Below are positions 1 to 11,464 of a stretch of DNA of 64,000 nt, one piece after another. The position numbers were made by a program, and so were the translations under genes. This DNA is from Chlamydomonas sphaeroides (taxonomy: Eukaryota; Chlorophyta; Chlorophyceae; Chlamydomonadales; Chlamydomonadaceae), in the NCBI GenBank assembly GCA_001662425.1, contig BDDC01000033.1:31062-95061 (forward strand). Direction: 5' to 3'. How positions within the stretch are numbered: position 1 is the first letter of the stretch; every line of letters starts with the position of its first letter. The notes under the pieces were generated by a model. The model ran no database searches. It was not told where the DNA came from and worked only from the letters and a program-made list of their open reading frames with translations.

Positions 1-102
1 GCAGCTTCCTCCTCCCTGCTCTTGCTCCCGCCGCGAACCCCACACACTTGCGCTCCCCCTCCCGCCGCCCCGCCCCCTAACCCCCTTTCCCTCGGCCCGC
101 AG
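1..102 (+). other. intron end of the R3H/G-patch gene
   Basis: Pyrimidine-rich sequence ending in the acceptor CCGCAG at 97-102 immediately before the first visible exon. The matching donor lies outside the window. Confidence 0.7.
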
Positions 103-2068
103 GGCAGCGGCAAGAAGCGCTTCCTGCTGCTGCAGGCCACCGACCGCACCAAGGCGCCGGATGCAAAGACAGACGCCAAGGTGGGGAGCGGCCGCGGCCG
201 GGGGTGGCGCCAGTGGGCGCCGGCACGGACCGGGCCGGACCGGGAGCGCCCTCACGCCTGCCCCTACCTCCACCCTCAACCCCCCCACCGCCACCGTCGC
301 CGCTCCCCCCCCACCCGCAGATAGCCTCCATCGTGGCGGGCGAGCTGGACCGCCAGCGCAGGGGCGCGGCGGCGGGCGGCCCGCTGGGGCCCGCGGGCAT
401 GGCGGCGCGCGACGTCACGGCCGCCAGCGTGGCGGCGGCGCGCAAGGGCCGGGCGCGCGGCGGCGGCGGCGGCGCGGAGGGCCCCTCGCCGCGGCAGGAG
501 CGGGTGCGGCGCCGGCGCACGGCCGTCGGAGGGGGCACTTGGCCGCCGCGTACTTGGCTCTGACGACCGAGGGACTGGGGCTTCCCCGCTACCATATGCT
601 ACGACTCAGGGCCCCTCAGGGCGCAGCCAAGCCGCTGCGCCCTCATCTTCAGGGCTGCGGCCGACTCCATGGGGGCCCCGCCGCTCGGCGGCTGGCTGGC
701 TCGGCACGCGGCCGCGCACGCTGGCCCAGCCCCCAACCCCAGCCCCAACCCCTCCCGCCCTCCTGCCCCTCCTCCCCCTGTGCAGCCCGGCGCCGGGCCC
801 CGCCGCCACAGCGTGCCGGTGGCCTTTGTGAGCGCCGGCCACCAGACCGACGGAGCGCGGCCGGCCCCTGGGGAGGAAATGGAGCAGGAGCAGGGCCAGG
901 AGCAGGGGCAGGGGCAGGAGGAGCGCATGGCCGGCGCCAGCGGCAGCGCCGGCGGCTCCTCACCGGCGCGCGGCAGCGGCGACGGGGGCCCCAGCGGCGG
1001 CGGCGAGGATGGCTACGGCTTTGCGCGGGCGGGGCTGGGGCTGGGCGCGAGGGGCGGCGTGGAGGAGGAGCAGGAGCAGGAGGAGGAGGAGCACCGCGGG
1101 TTGGGGCTGCGGACGGATGGCGGCGCCTCGGCGGCGGACGCGCAGCGCGAGTGGCTGGCGACGGCCCTGGGCGGCCTGGGCCTCAGGTGCGGCTGCGGCG
1201 GCGGCCTGGCCTGCCTCGCGCCGCTGGCGTGGGCTGGCAACGCCGTTGGCTGGCAACGCCGTTGGCTGGGGACGCCGTTGGCTCGGGATGGTCGGCATGT
1301 CGAGGACGCGCGTAGTGCGATTAGCTCCGGAAGTAAGCCACCGCTGACCCCGCTTGCCCACCACATCTTGCCGCAGGCCCGACCCCGAGCCCGGCGATGG
1401 CGGCTCACCGCCACAGCAGCAGGGCGGCGCCGCGCCCCCTGACGGCCGCACCTCGCCGTCGCCTGGACCAGGCCCCGGGACGACAGCGGCGGCGGCAGCG
1501 GACGACGACGGCGGCGGCGACGGCGCACGTGGGGCCGGGGGGCTCGAGCCGGGGGCGCAGGCGGGGGCGGTGGTGTCGGGCGAGGGCGTTACGTACTTCC
1601 GGTCGCACTTCCGCATCGGGCCCGCCTACGAGGCCGAGGAGCGGTCGCTGGAGCAGCAGGCCGGCAGGCCGCACGCGGCCGCGGGCCTGGGCGTGTTTGG
1701 CCTGGGCCTGGGCCTGGGGCTGGGGCTGCGGCCGGTCGTCGAGGAGGAGCCGGCGGCTGCGGCAGCAGGCGGGGCGGAGGAGGATGGGGAGGAGAGCGGC
1801 AGCGGCAGCGGCGAGGAGGGCGGCGCGGGTGGGCGGCGCGGCGAGCTGCGGTACCGCAGCGGCCGGGATGTGGAGATGGAGGAGGCGGAGGGCGAAGCGG
1901 CGGAGGCGGGCGGCGGCCGGGGCCGGCGGCAGGCCAAGGGCAAGGCCGAGCGCCGCGGCGGCAAGGGCGGAGGCAGGAGCGCACGCGGCGGCGGCGGCAG
2001 CAGCGGCGGCTGGGAGGCGCGGCTGGAGCTGGCGGCGGCGGTGGCCGCAGCGCCGAGCGCGGCGGCGC

Positions 2069-2100
<32 letters not shown>

Positions 2101-3038
2101 CTAGGCCGCACGTCGCAGCAGGTGTGGCGGGTGGGGCAGGCGGGGAGGCGGCTGGGTGTGCCGGTGGGTTGCCGGCGGGTGCTGCACTGCTGCTGCCTTC
2201 GCTTGCCGCCGTGACCCTCCACGCGGCCGTGTGGCCTCACCCCACGCCCCACGCTGCCCGCCTCGCGGCCGCCCTTGCTGCCCGCCTCGCTTGGATGTCT
2301 GTTGGCGCCCTGCCCCCTCTCCCCCCTGTGTGCGATTGCGCTCTGTGGTCTGCGTTTCACACGGCAACACATTCTCTTGCCAATCTTTGCCCCGCTCCCG
2401 CCTCAGGCCAAGGCCTCGGGCAAGAAGGCCGCCAAGGAGGCCCGCCGCCAGCAGCGGCGCGAGGCCGAGGACCACCTGGCTGCGCAGCCCCTTGGCAGCA
2501 GGCAGGCGGCAGCGGCGGCGGCGGCGGCACAGGCGGGGCAGGCCGGCCCGGGGCTGGGCCCTGCGGACATGTCAGCGCACTACGCAGCCTTCGAGCGCTT
2601 TGGCACGGGTGGGTGCGGATGCGGCTGCGCCGAGGGCCGGCGTGGGGGTCTGGCGCTCGCCCACACCCGCCTCGCCAATGGGGGCATGTGGCCTTTTTAC
2701 TTCAGCACCAGCGTGGAGTGCATTGGTTCTGTGGCCTTGCCGCTGCCGGCCTCACCACACAGGCCTCGCAGCCGGCCTTGCCCATCATGCCCCATCCTGC
2801 CTCATCCTGCCCCATCATGCCCCATCCTGCCCGATCTTGCCCCAACTCTACCCCTCCAGCCCCCTCCCGCCCCCGCCCCCTCCTGCCACCGCAACCCCTG
2901 CCAGGCATCGGTTCGCGGCTCATGGGCCGCATGGGCTGGGCCGAGGGCGACGGCCTGGGCCGCGCACGCCAGGGCCGGGCTGAGCCGCTGCGCGCCACCG
3001 TGCGGCCTCGCAGCTTGGGGCTGGGCGCGGACGGCTAG
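103..3038 (+). CDS. R3H and G-patch domain protein, SQS1/PFA1-like (5' partial)
   Basis: Six exons are visible: 103-180, 321-503, 786-1186, 1377-2121, 2407-2608 and 2905-3038. All phases agree and TAG ends the frame at 3036-3038. The first exon begins after an acceptor and encodes the end of an R3H domain (GSGKKRFLLLQATDRT), so the start and most of the R3H domain lie left of the window. The last two exons carry a G-patch: FGTGIGSRLMGRMGW, then GDGLG, and a C-terminal RSLGLGAD typical of this family. About 580 residues are present; between the domains is a long Gly/Ala/Glu-rich stretch. R3H binds single-stranded nucleic acid, and G-patch proteins of this architecture (yeast Sqs1/Pfa1) activate the DEAH helicase Prp43 in splicing and ribosome biogenesis. 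The family call rests on the two domains; the helicase role here is inference. Confidence 0.8.
1232..1279. repeat. 16-bp tandem repeat, 3 copies, intronic
   Basis: Units start at 1232, 1248 and 1264 (GGCTGGCAACGCCGTT; the third copy has two changes). The array sits inside the intron 1187-1376 of the R3H/G-patch gene. Confidence 0.85.
2780..2841. repeat. 10-bp CCCATCCTGC tandem repeat, intronic
   Basis: About six imperfect copies of CCCATCCTGC (variants CCCATCATGC, CTCATCCTGC, CCGATCTTGC) lie in the last intron of the R3H/G-patch gene, just upstream of the G-patch exon. Confidence 0.85.
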
Positions 3039-3627
3039 ATAGGGGGGCAGCGGCGGGGAGGCGGGCAGCGGGGGTGGAGCGGGAGCGGGAGTGTGCCTGG
3101 TTTACTGTAGCTGTGGTGGACGGCCCGGGCCTACTGTAGCTGCGACGGCCTGTGTGGGCCGTGTGCTGTCGTGTTGGCCCGCAGTTGGCCCCGGTGGTGG
3201 CGGCTGTGCGGAGCAGGGCGCGGCGGCCGTGTTGCGGAGCACGAGGCGGAGCGGGGCTCGGGTCGTTGCGTGCTGCGAGCGGGGGCAGCGGGGGTAGCGC
3301 GTGGGACCCGATGGGCGGCGCAGGGCGGGCGCTGCTGGCGCACGAGCCAGCGAGCCAGCGGCGCCCCAGGTGCGGTGCGGAGGCTGCGGCCGCGGGTAAC
3401 CCTACCTTGGAGGCGGTGTGGGCGCTGCGGCCGCGGGTAACCCAGAGGCAGGCGCCAGCGCTCGCGGCTGGCTAGTGCTGCAAACTCGCTCGCGTGAGCC
3501 GAGGCCGGTGTCTGCTTTCGATGCGGTGAGCTCTGCGGCCTTCCGCTGCGTCGCTGCAACGCCACCGACGACGCACGACGACACACGGCAACTGTCCGTC
3601 GAAGGCCGGCTCTGCTCGGGTACAACA

Positions 3628-3632
3628 TGTAA
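3628..3632 (+). terminator. candidate polyadenylation signal TGTAA
   Basis: TGTAA, the usual poly(A) signal in Chlamydomonas and its relatives, lies about 590 bases after the R3H/G-patch stop codon. Assignment to that gene rests on position only. Confidence 0.45.
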
Positions 3633-4950
3633 TACTGTTTCCAGGGGCGGTGGTCTTGGTCGCGTCAGCGCCGGAGACCGTGCTGCCTTCGCGTACTTGT
3701 GCCTCTTAGGCTCTGCCGTGTCGCGTGTCAGGAGCTACCCGCCTGTCATGTGTTCAGGAAAGGGACACATAGTTAACATGTGGGGCCCATTAAGCGCAAT
3801 TACCGACTGCAGCCGGGGCTTTGCCGCCGGCTAGCTCTGGCCGACGCTGCGTGCGCGGCTGCCGCAGCGGGGCTCCGCAAGGCGCCCCACCTGCTGGGCA
3901 CTGCTTGTGCCAGCAGGGTGGGGCAGGGCGGCGCACTCTGCACGCTACGGGTGGCCGGTTTGTTGCTACTGCAGCGGAGCTCCGCAGCCGCAGCCGAGTG
4001 CGCCGCCCCGCCCCTGCAGCCGTCAGCCGCAGCGCCCCACCTCCCGCTGGCGAGCAGCACCTGCGCTTTGTTCCTCCTGGTTCCTGTCGCTGAGCGCCCG
4101 CCGCACGCCCGGCTGCTGCCGCAGCAACTCCATCGCCCCGCTGTGGCCGCCGCCGTGTGGTGCAGCGGCGTCCCTGAAACCCTACATGCACCTGGCTGAC
4201 GAGGAGCGAGACAGCGATCGTGCGCATGGGCGATACTACATGTTGAGTGCGCATGGGCTCGCTAGCATGCTCGCTGCAATTGCTGAGCTGTTCCCCATCT
4301 GTACCCTCTGCTAGCAGGTTTGGCTCTGACGCAGGCCGCGCAACAGTGACCTCGCGACAGCTGCGTACCCGCACCCTCTCTCTCTCTTGCTCGCTGCGCC
4401 GAGACACATGCCGACAGGTCCTGATTGGTTTGTTGGTATTACAATTCGAATGGGACCGCGACGGCGTGCCCTGCTACCACAGCTGCCCCAACGGCGAGGG
4501 CCGCATGTTGGGCCCGGCCTTCCGTGCTCCGCCGTATCGGCTGGCACCAAGGGAGGCACTGGCCGCCACCGCCACCACCGGCCAAGCAGGGCAGGCGCTA
4601 CGTCCGGCCCCGTAGCAGTTGTACTCACTACTCGAAGCGCTTACTGCTCAATAGCGATCCACGCCGCCTACAAGAATGTGCTCGCGCTACAAACGGTGCG
4701 AGGCAAAGTCCGCACGGCGGCTCGCCAGGGCGCGCGCACGCGCGCAGCCAGCGGCGGCCGCCACCACAGCGTCCGATGGTTTGAAGCCCCCTCAATTGAT
4801 GCAAGTGCGACAGAAAGCGGGCTCGGGCCTCGCACAACACAGCAGCAAACACTAGTCTAGCGCCACGCTGCGCATGCGCCGTTGCATGCGCGCTGATAAT
4901 TACGTACAGCGTATAATGTACACGCAGGCGCCGGCCCAAAAGGCAGGGCG

Positions 4951-4970
4951 CGGTACGGTACGGTACGGTA
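4951..4970. repeat. CGGTA x4 microsatellite
   Basis: Four perfect copies of CGGTA in tandem in the intergenic region. Confidence 0.9.
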
Positions 4971-6293
4971 GGCACTCAACTCCCGTCTCGACTCGAGGAC
5001 AGACTGACAGGCCGCAAAGGAGCGGCACGATATTCGCAGCAGCTGCGTCCCTCCGGCCCCACACTTGATAGGCCCACTATAGTAGTGTACACAGGCGGCA
5101 GAGCCTGCCGCGACCGCACACCTCGCGCGGCCTCAAACCAATTCTACTCACGGCGCCTGGCCCCGTTGCCCACCCCACGATTCCTTCTACTTTTGGCTCC
5201 TGCGCAGCGCGGCGCGGCACTCCGGGGTACGCCCGCCTTGCCAATCCACCGCCTCGCAATCCGGCAAAACCCGTGCAGCGGGCGTGTCGCGCGCACCGCC
5301 GGCACTTGATGCCCGGGCCGCTCGCCGGCCACACCCCTGTCGCGCCCGCCCAGCATCCGAAGCTATGCACCTGCGGCCAATCCACATCGCAGCCTACCCG
5401 CATCACAGCCGCCACACGCGCAGCAGAGCTAGCAGGGGCGCGCAGCCAACAGGGCTGCACGAGGCGCTCTGCGCGTGTGGCCGCAGCGGCAGCTCGCCCG
5501 GCCCGGCGCCCGCACCATACCACATAACGCAACCAACACGGGCACGGCCGAGCAACGGCCACCATGCCCCCTCGCAGTCCAGCACCTAGCGCACAAACCT
5601 TTAAACTTGGAATGTCCGTCCCGTCGAAGCTCTTGCCGTGCTGACGCAATGAATAACCGCCGACCCGCGCCGCCGCCCGCTGCGAGCCGCTCGCGAGGCG
5701 GCGGCGCCAAGCGCCGAGCGCAGCGTTCCGCGGTGCCGCTGCCTGGGCGGGCACGGGGCCCAAACGAGCACTCCGCGCAGACCCGCCGCCGCTGTCCCTC
5801 CCTGCGCCGACGCAATATGTGCTGCCTCCCTCCCGGTACACTGCGTGTGGCCGGCTTGTCGCGTCTCCCATCTCCTGCATCGCGATCACGCTTGGCCTGC
5901 CGCTGCTTGCGCCCCTCCCGCCGCCGACGTCCGCGAAACTGCGCAGTCGCTTCCTTGTTGCCCAACGCAACGCGCCCAAAGGCTTCACCACGCCTGCCCG
6001 TCCCTCGCTGCGCCCTGCCAGTCCAGCCGACCGGGGCCTCCAAAAGAAACCCACGCCCACAGCCGCTCTAGGTCCCCCACATACTCCCTCCCACACGGCC
6101 GACGGCCACCTCCGCTAGGGCAGGCGGAGGCGTGAGCTTCCGACGCTCCGTGCCGCCACCACCGTCGCCACCACCACTGCCGTGCTGGCTTCGGGGCCGC
6201 AAGCTTGTCCCACACCCCGTGCCTTGCTGCTCGCGCCGTGCCAGGCGGTGTTGCATTTCTCCCCAACTCCGCTGCCGTGCGGCCCCATGCCGC

Positions 6294-9200
6294 TCACGGC
6301 CCCATGCCGCCCGCCGCCGCCACTGCGGCCGCCGACGACAGCATTTTGCGGCGGGACCACAGCCTGCGAGCGGCGAGGAGCGCAGGCAGGCAGCGGCAGC
6401 GGTGGGGACGGGTCGGGTCGAGTCGAGGCGAGTCGAGGCAGCGATGGCATCTCCACACGCTGCCCACAGGCCTTGCCCCTCCCCTTGGCCCCAGCCTGGC
6501 CCAGCTTGGCCCCTCCTTGGCCCCGCCCCCTCCTTGCGGCCGCTCCTTGGCCGCACCTGTTGTTGAGGCGCTTGTTGAGGTAGGCGGGCATGTACTCCAC
6601 GTTGCTGAGGTCGGTGCTGCACAGCAGCTCCAGCTCCTCGAACACGTCCTCCTCGCCGATCTCCGCCAGCTGCGCCATCACCTGCGAGCCGGCCAGGAGG
6701 TGGCGGCGCCGTGTGGGCCACACGAGGTGCTGTGCCCCCACCCTGCCCCCCGCGCCTGGCACGCTCCCTGCCTCCCTGCCCCTTCCTCCCTGCCGTCCCA
6801 CCTTGACCACGCCCGCGTCAAAGTGCTTCCACTCCATGTGCCCGCACCGAGCCACCACCTCCTCCAGCCGCCGGTACACCCGCAGCGGCAGCTTCTGCAG
6901 GATGGCCTTGGACGACACGGGGGTGCTGTTGGCGCGCACCGTGGCTGCAGGGGCAGGGGCCGGGGAGGCACGGGGCAGCGAGGCGGGGCAGGGGGTCGTC
7001 AGCGCCAGAGCCACCAGAGGTCCGGACAGCCCCGCAGGCCCATGGCCGTGGCCCCCAGCACACGCTCGCCGCGCCAGGCGGCAGCACCGACCCGGCGCTT
7101 CCAAGCCCTCCCTCGACTGCCACGTGCCTCAGGACACGGGTGGCCCCGGCCCCCAGCACACACCCACGCCCGCCTCACCAGACGGCAGCAGCGCGCCGCC
7201 CGGGCCAGCTCCCAGGCCGCCGCCCGCGCCGGGGCCGCCGGGACCGCCGGGGCCGCCCTGGCCCGCGCCGCCGCCTGCGCCCGGCGGCAGCAGGTGGTAG
7301 TTCTTGATGACGTGGTTGATGTAGGCGGCCATGTGCTGGATGCCCGCCACCGAGTCGGAGCCCAGCATGCGCAGCGCGCCCAGCGCTTCCTCCTCGGAGC
7401 GCTTGAGCGACAACTGGTGCAGCACGCCGTCGTCAAAGTCCTCCAGCTGCCAGGGGGTGCGAGGGGGAACGTGGGGTGGGTAGGGGCAGGCAAAGTTCGT
7501 GCCCGACAGACGGGATGGGCGCGGGGCGCCGGCTGCAGTCAACACGAGCGGGGCGGCCTCTGCGGCGGGTGGTCTCTTTGCTGCGCCAGACGCCGCCCGC
7601 ACGGCCCTCCCGCACACGCGGCGCACCTTAAGACCCGGCACCGTGCGCACGAGCGTGAGGATCTCCTCGCGCAGCCGCGGGCTGAGCTTGGGGTGCAGCA
7701 GCCGCGCCGCCGCCGCCGCGCTCATGCCGCCAAATGCCGAAGGCGACGACGCGATGCCGCCGGCGGCGGCGGCGCCGCCGCCGCCCATGGCCGCCAGGCC
7801 GCCCATGGCGGCCATGGTGGCTGCCAGGCCGGGACCGAAGGAGGACGAGGTGCCCAGCATGCGGCCGCCGGGAGACATGCCCAGGTGGTGGTTGTGGGGG
7901 TGAGGCAGCGAGTTGGCGTTGGGCAGCGAGGCGCTGCGAGCCGCCATGGCCGACCAGCCGCTGAGCACCGCGTTGACGGCGGCGGCGTTGGCGGCTGCCG
8001 AGCCGCCGCCGGCGGCCGCCGCCGCGGCGGCGGCGTGCAGCGCCTCTGCCGAGTCCAGGCTGGAGTTGTGGCTGCTGCCCTCGGGCCCGGCGCCGTTGCC
8101 GTTGGCGGCGCCGCCGTTGCTGCCGGCGGCGTTGGCGGCGGCGACGGCGGCGGCGATGCCGCGCGCTGCGGCGGCTAGGTGCTGCTGCTGCGGCGCGTTG
8201 GCGGCGCCGGCGCCGCCGCCAGCGGCGGCCGCGATGAGGCCCTTGGCGCTGGCGCTGCCGTTGACGGCGGCGGCTGCGGCATTGACGGCGTCGAGCGCGG
8301 CTTGGTGGCGGGCGACGGCGCCGGCGTTGCTTGGGTCGTATCCAATGATAGCCTGCAGGTGGGGCAGCCAAATGCGGGGTGAGGGTCGCGGTCAGAAGCA
8401 CGTCGTAATACGAGCAAGGGCACAGTCCTCGGCCCCCGCAGTGCCCGTCCCGGCGCAGCTCCCGCCCCACCTCCAACGCCGCCACGGGGTCCAGGTCCAG
8501 GCCCCCAACCAGGCCGCCGCCCTCCTCGCCCTCGTCGCTGCCGGCCGGCGACACCACGCCGCCACCTCCGTTGCCGCCCTCGCCGTTCGCCGATGCCGCC
8601 GCGGCGGCGGCCGCCGCGAAGAACCGGTTGGCGTTGGCGGCGGCCGCGGCGGCGCCACCGTCGCCGCCGCAGCCGGCGCCCTGGCCGGCGCCACCGCCGC
8701 GGCCGGCGCCGTGGGCGAGCAGCCAGGAGCCGCCGGGCAGGTCGTCGGCGGGGGCGCTGCGACCGCCCAGGGAGCAGGCCACGTCAGAGGCCGAGTGCCA
8801 GTTGGCGAAGTCGAGGGCCGCGGGCCCCATGCCCTGGCCGCCGGGGCCGGTCAGGTAGGGGAAGGGCGGCAGCAGGCTGGGCGGCGCGGAGCCGACCACG
8901 AAGCCGTTGTTGGAGCCGGAGAAGGCGGGCAGGCCGTTAATCTGACCCTGCTGCTGCTGGCTCTGGAAGTGCTGGCGGGCGGCGACGCGCTCCCAGAACT
9001 GCGCCGTCTGGGCGCAGTATGAGGGCGAGGGCAAGGGTGGGCAGGTTGAATGAAAGGCGGTAGCCGCTACGAGCGATGGGCAGCGGGGACTGCAATGACA
9101 ACACTCGCGAGCCCGCATGCCGCTGCCTTGCACTGCCCTCCGCGCGCCCCGCCTCTCACCTCGTGGCTGCTGGGCGACATTGCAAACAGGCCAGCGCCGG

Positions 9201-11464
9201 GGTCGCCGCCTAGGCCCAGCGAGTCACGGCGCTGCTGCTCCTGCTGCTGCTGCTGCTGTTGCTGGTAGTGCTGCTGCTGCTGCTGCTGTTGCTGGTAGTG
9301 CTGCTGCTGCTGTTGCTGTTGGTGGTGGTGCATGGCTGCGGCGGCGGCGTTGGACCACACGCCGGCAATCTCGGGCGGCACCGACAGCAGCTCCGACGGC
9401 GGCGGCGGCCGCGGGCTGGCGCCGGCGTTAGCGCCGCCCGGCGAGGAGGCGTGCGAGGGCGCCGAGGCTTGGGCATTGCTGAACAGCGGGAACCTGCGCG
9501 GGGGCAAGCGGAGGCGCGTCGCGAGAGCAGCGACAGGCGGCGGGTCAGGCATGTACGACGGTTGCCGTACAGACGGGCGAGCACGGGTTGAGGCCTGGCT
9601 GCCTGGGCATGCAGCGAGGCCGCCAGGCCATGCAGCGAGGCCAGCGAGGGGCAACCGCCAACCCCCGAGGCCTCCAACCGCCCGGCGGCTCACCTGGCGC
9701 CGCCGCCGCCGTACGAGCTGGACAGGGCGGGGCAGTCGGGCTGCGAGGCAGCCGCCCAGCCGCCGCCCATGCCCATGCCGGCGGCCATGTCCCCCTCGGC
9801 TCCGGCCCAGGAGAAAGGTGCCGCCACCGCCCGCGCCGTCGGCTCCGTGTTGCGCCGGTGCAGCGCGGCCGCGGCGGCGGCGCTGCCGGCGATGATGCCG
9901 GTGTGCGTCGCCACCGGCCCGGCGGCGGCGGCGGCGGCGACGGCGCTGTCGGGCACGGGCTCCGACGCCGCCGGCTGCAGGTTGAAGGCGGCGGCGTGCG
10001 GCGACAGGCCCTGGCCGCAGTCGGACCAGGCGTGCGGGTGCGGCGGGGGCGCGCCGCCGGAAGAGCCACGCGGCGACGGGCCCGCGCCGACGGCGGCGGC
10101 CGCGGCGCTGGCGGCGCGCGCCCTGGCGGCGGGGCTGGCGGCCTCGGGGCTGCCGTACTGGTCGCGCTGCGCCGATAGCTGGGCGGCGCCGTCGTCCCTG
10201 CCGTACACATCTGCGGGGGCCTCGTACTCGAACAGGAAGGACGGCAGGCCGTCGTTCTGCCCCGCCGCTGTGGCGGCGGCGTTCAGCCGCCACGCCTCCA
10301 GCGGCAGGCTTGCGGCGCCGTCGGCGCCTGGATCCACCGCCGCTCCGCCGCCGCTACCGCCGCGCGCCAGCTGCTCCAGCGCCAGACTGACAACGCGCTC
10401 GCCCCTGCGCGACAGCGACTCACTTTGCCGGAATACCAGCCGCGCCCGCGGTGCCGCCAGCAGCTCGGCTACGCGCGCCGCCAGCGTGCTGGCGGCGGCC
10501 GCCGCCAGCACGCCGCCTCCGGCGGCGCCACCGCCGCCACGGCGGCCCCCGGCGGCGCCGGCGGCGCCGCCGACTGCGCGGTGCAGGACCGCCGCGAGCC
10601 GGGCGTCGGCGGTGGCGTAGCCGCGGAGGTGGGCGGCCAGGTCGGAGAGGTGCAGGCTGTATGACGGCAGCAGGGCCTTGGGGTCGCGGCGCGTGGCCAG
10701 GCAGTAACAGGCGGCGACGGCCAGGTAGTCGTCGTCGTCGGTGTGGTAGGCGGGGAAGGCAGACTCGATGGAGGCCAGGAGCGACGGCTCCACGGCCAGG
10801 GGGGCGCCGGAGCTGGCGGCAGCTGCTGCGGCGGCCGAAGCCGAGCCGGGCGGCGGCGTGGTGGAGGCGGCCGGCGCGGAGACGCAGGCGCGCGGCGGTG
10901 CGGAGGTGTGGGGCAGCGGTGGCGGCTGGGGGAGCTCTGGGAGGCCGAGCTCGACCTGCAGCTGCGCGGTGTTGAGCCGGAGCACCTGCAGGGGGCGGGC
11001 GGGCGGGGGGCGGGAGGCAGGGTTTGGCACGAGCGGCGGTGGTGAAGGTGTAGGTGCGCCGCACGTGTGGGGTTCCTTGACTTCCGGCCATCGCACCTGC
11101 ATGCCCCAGTCAGGCTCCGTAACCGTCGCATCCAGCTCGAAGAGTGCGGCGAAGGACGGGTCCGCCAGCGCGTTTTGCAGCTGCACCGGCGGCGGCTCCT
11201 TTGCGGAGCCGTTGACCAACTGCTGCGTCGCCTGGCCATTCGCCTGTGGTGTGATGACGCAACACAGATTTATGTACGCAACTGATGAGAGCGACTTAAG
11301 TCGGCTGGTCGCGCGAGTTTCTTTCCGGCAATCGAGGAATTCAGGAAGTACGCTGCTTGCGCACCTGCCGAGCTACCAGCTGGCGCAGCCGTAGGATGTC
11401 TTCTAGATGGCACACCCGTAAGCGTAGCTCCGGGTCGTGCAGCAGTGTCAGGGCGACCTCGCGC
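6294..11464 (-). CDS. Gln/Ala-rich protein with two C-terminal hnRNP Q/R-type acidic (NURR) domains; 5' end unresolved
   Basis: Ten exons in consistent phase, 5' to 3' on the minus strand: 11464-11365, 11243-11097, 10985-9694, 9493-9160, 9007-8402, 8352-7627, 7446-7179, 6944-6802, 6681-6557 and 6363-6294 (TGA). They encode about 1,269 residues. The N-terminal half is low complexity with a His/Gln tract (plus-strand CTG run near 9.2-9.3 kb). Two similar modules end the protein: one with FDDGVLHQLSL and SVAGIQHMAAYINHVIKNY, the next with FDAGVVKVMAQL and STDLSNVEYMPAYLNKR. Both fit the N-terminal acidic domain of hnRNP Q/R and relatives (compare SDLSHVQNKSAFL). No RRM is visible. A role in RNA-protein complexes is inferred. 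The frame stays open upstream of 11464 to about 11550, and I found no convincing first exon. The GAC|GTGCTT donor at 8401 is weak. Confidence 0.72.
9232..9333 (-). repeat. CAG/CAA repeats encoding a poly-glutamine tract
   Basis: Three runs of 7-8 glutamine codons, mixed CAG and CAA, are separated by His-Tyr pairs and preceded by a short His run. It is coding sequence of the acidic-domain protein. The CAA interruptions would damp slippage. Confidence 0.9.

Larger units (their letters stand above)
3039..6293. other. intergenic region between convergent genes
   Basis: This holds the 3' untranslated regions of the converging R3H/G-patch gene (+) and the acidic-domain gene (-). A 20-bp direct repeat (GCTGCGGCCGCGGGTAACCC) occurs at 3383-3402 and 3424-3443. 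A TTACA at 4439-4443 would be TGTAA on the minus strand, but it is far from the stop at 6294. Open frames here have arginine, alanine and proline composition on both strands and resemble no family; I see no gene. Confidence 0.5.

Noticed and set aside
6205..8178. 657-codon plus-strand open frame
   Set aside because: It lies antisense to phased exons of the acidic-domain gene; its length is explained by GC-rich codon bias, which leaves few stops on the opposite strand.
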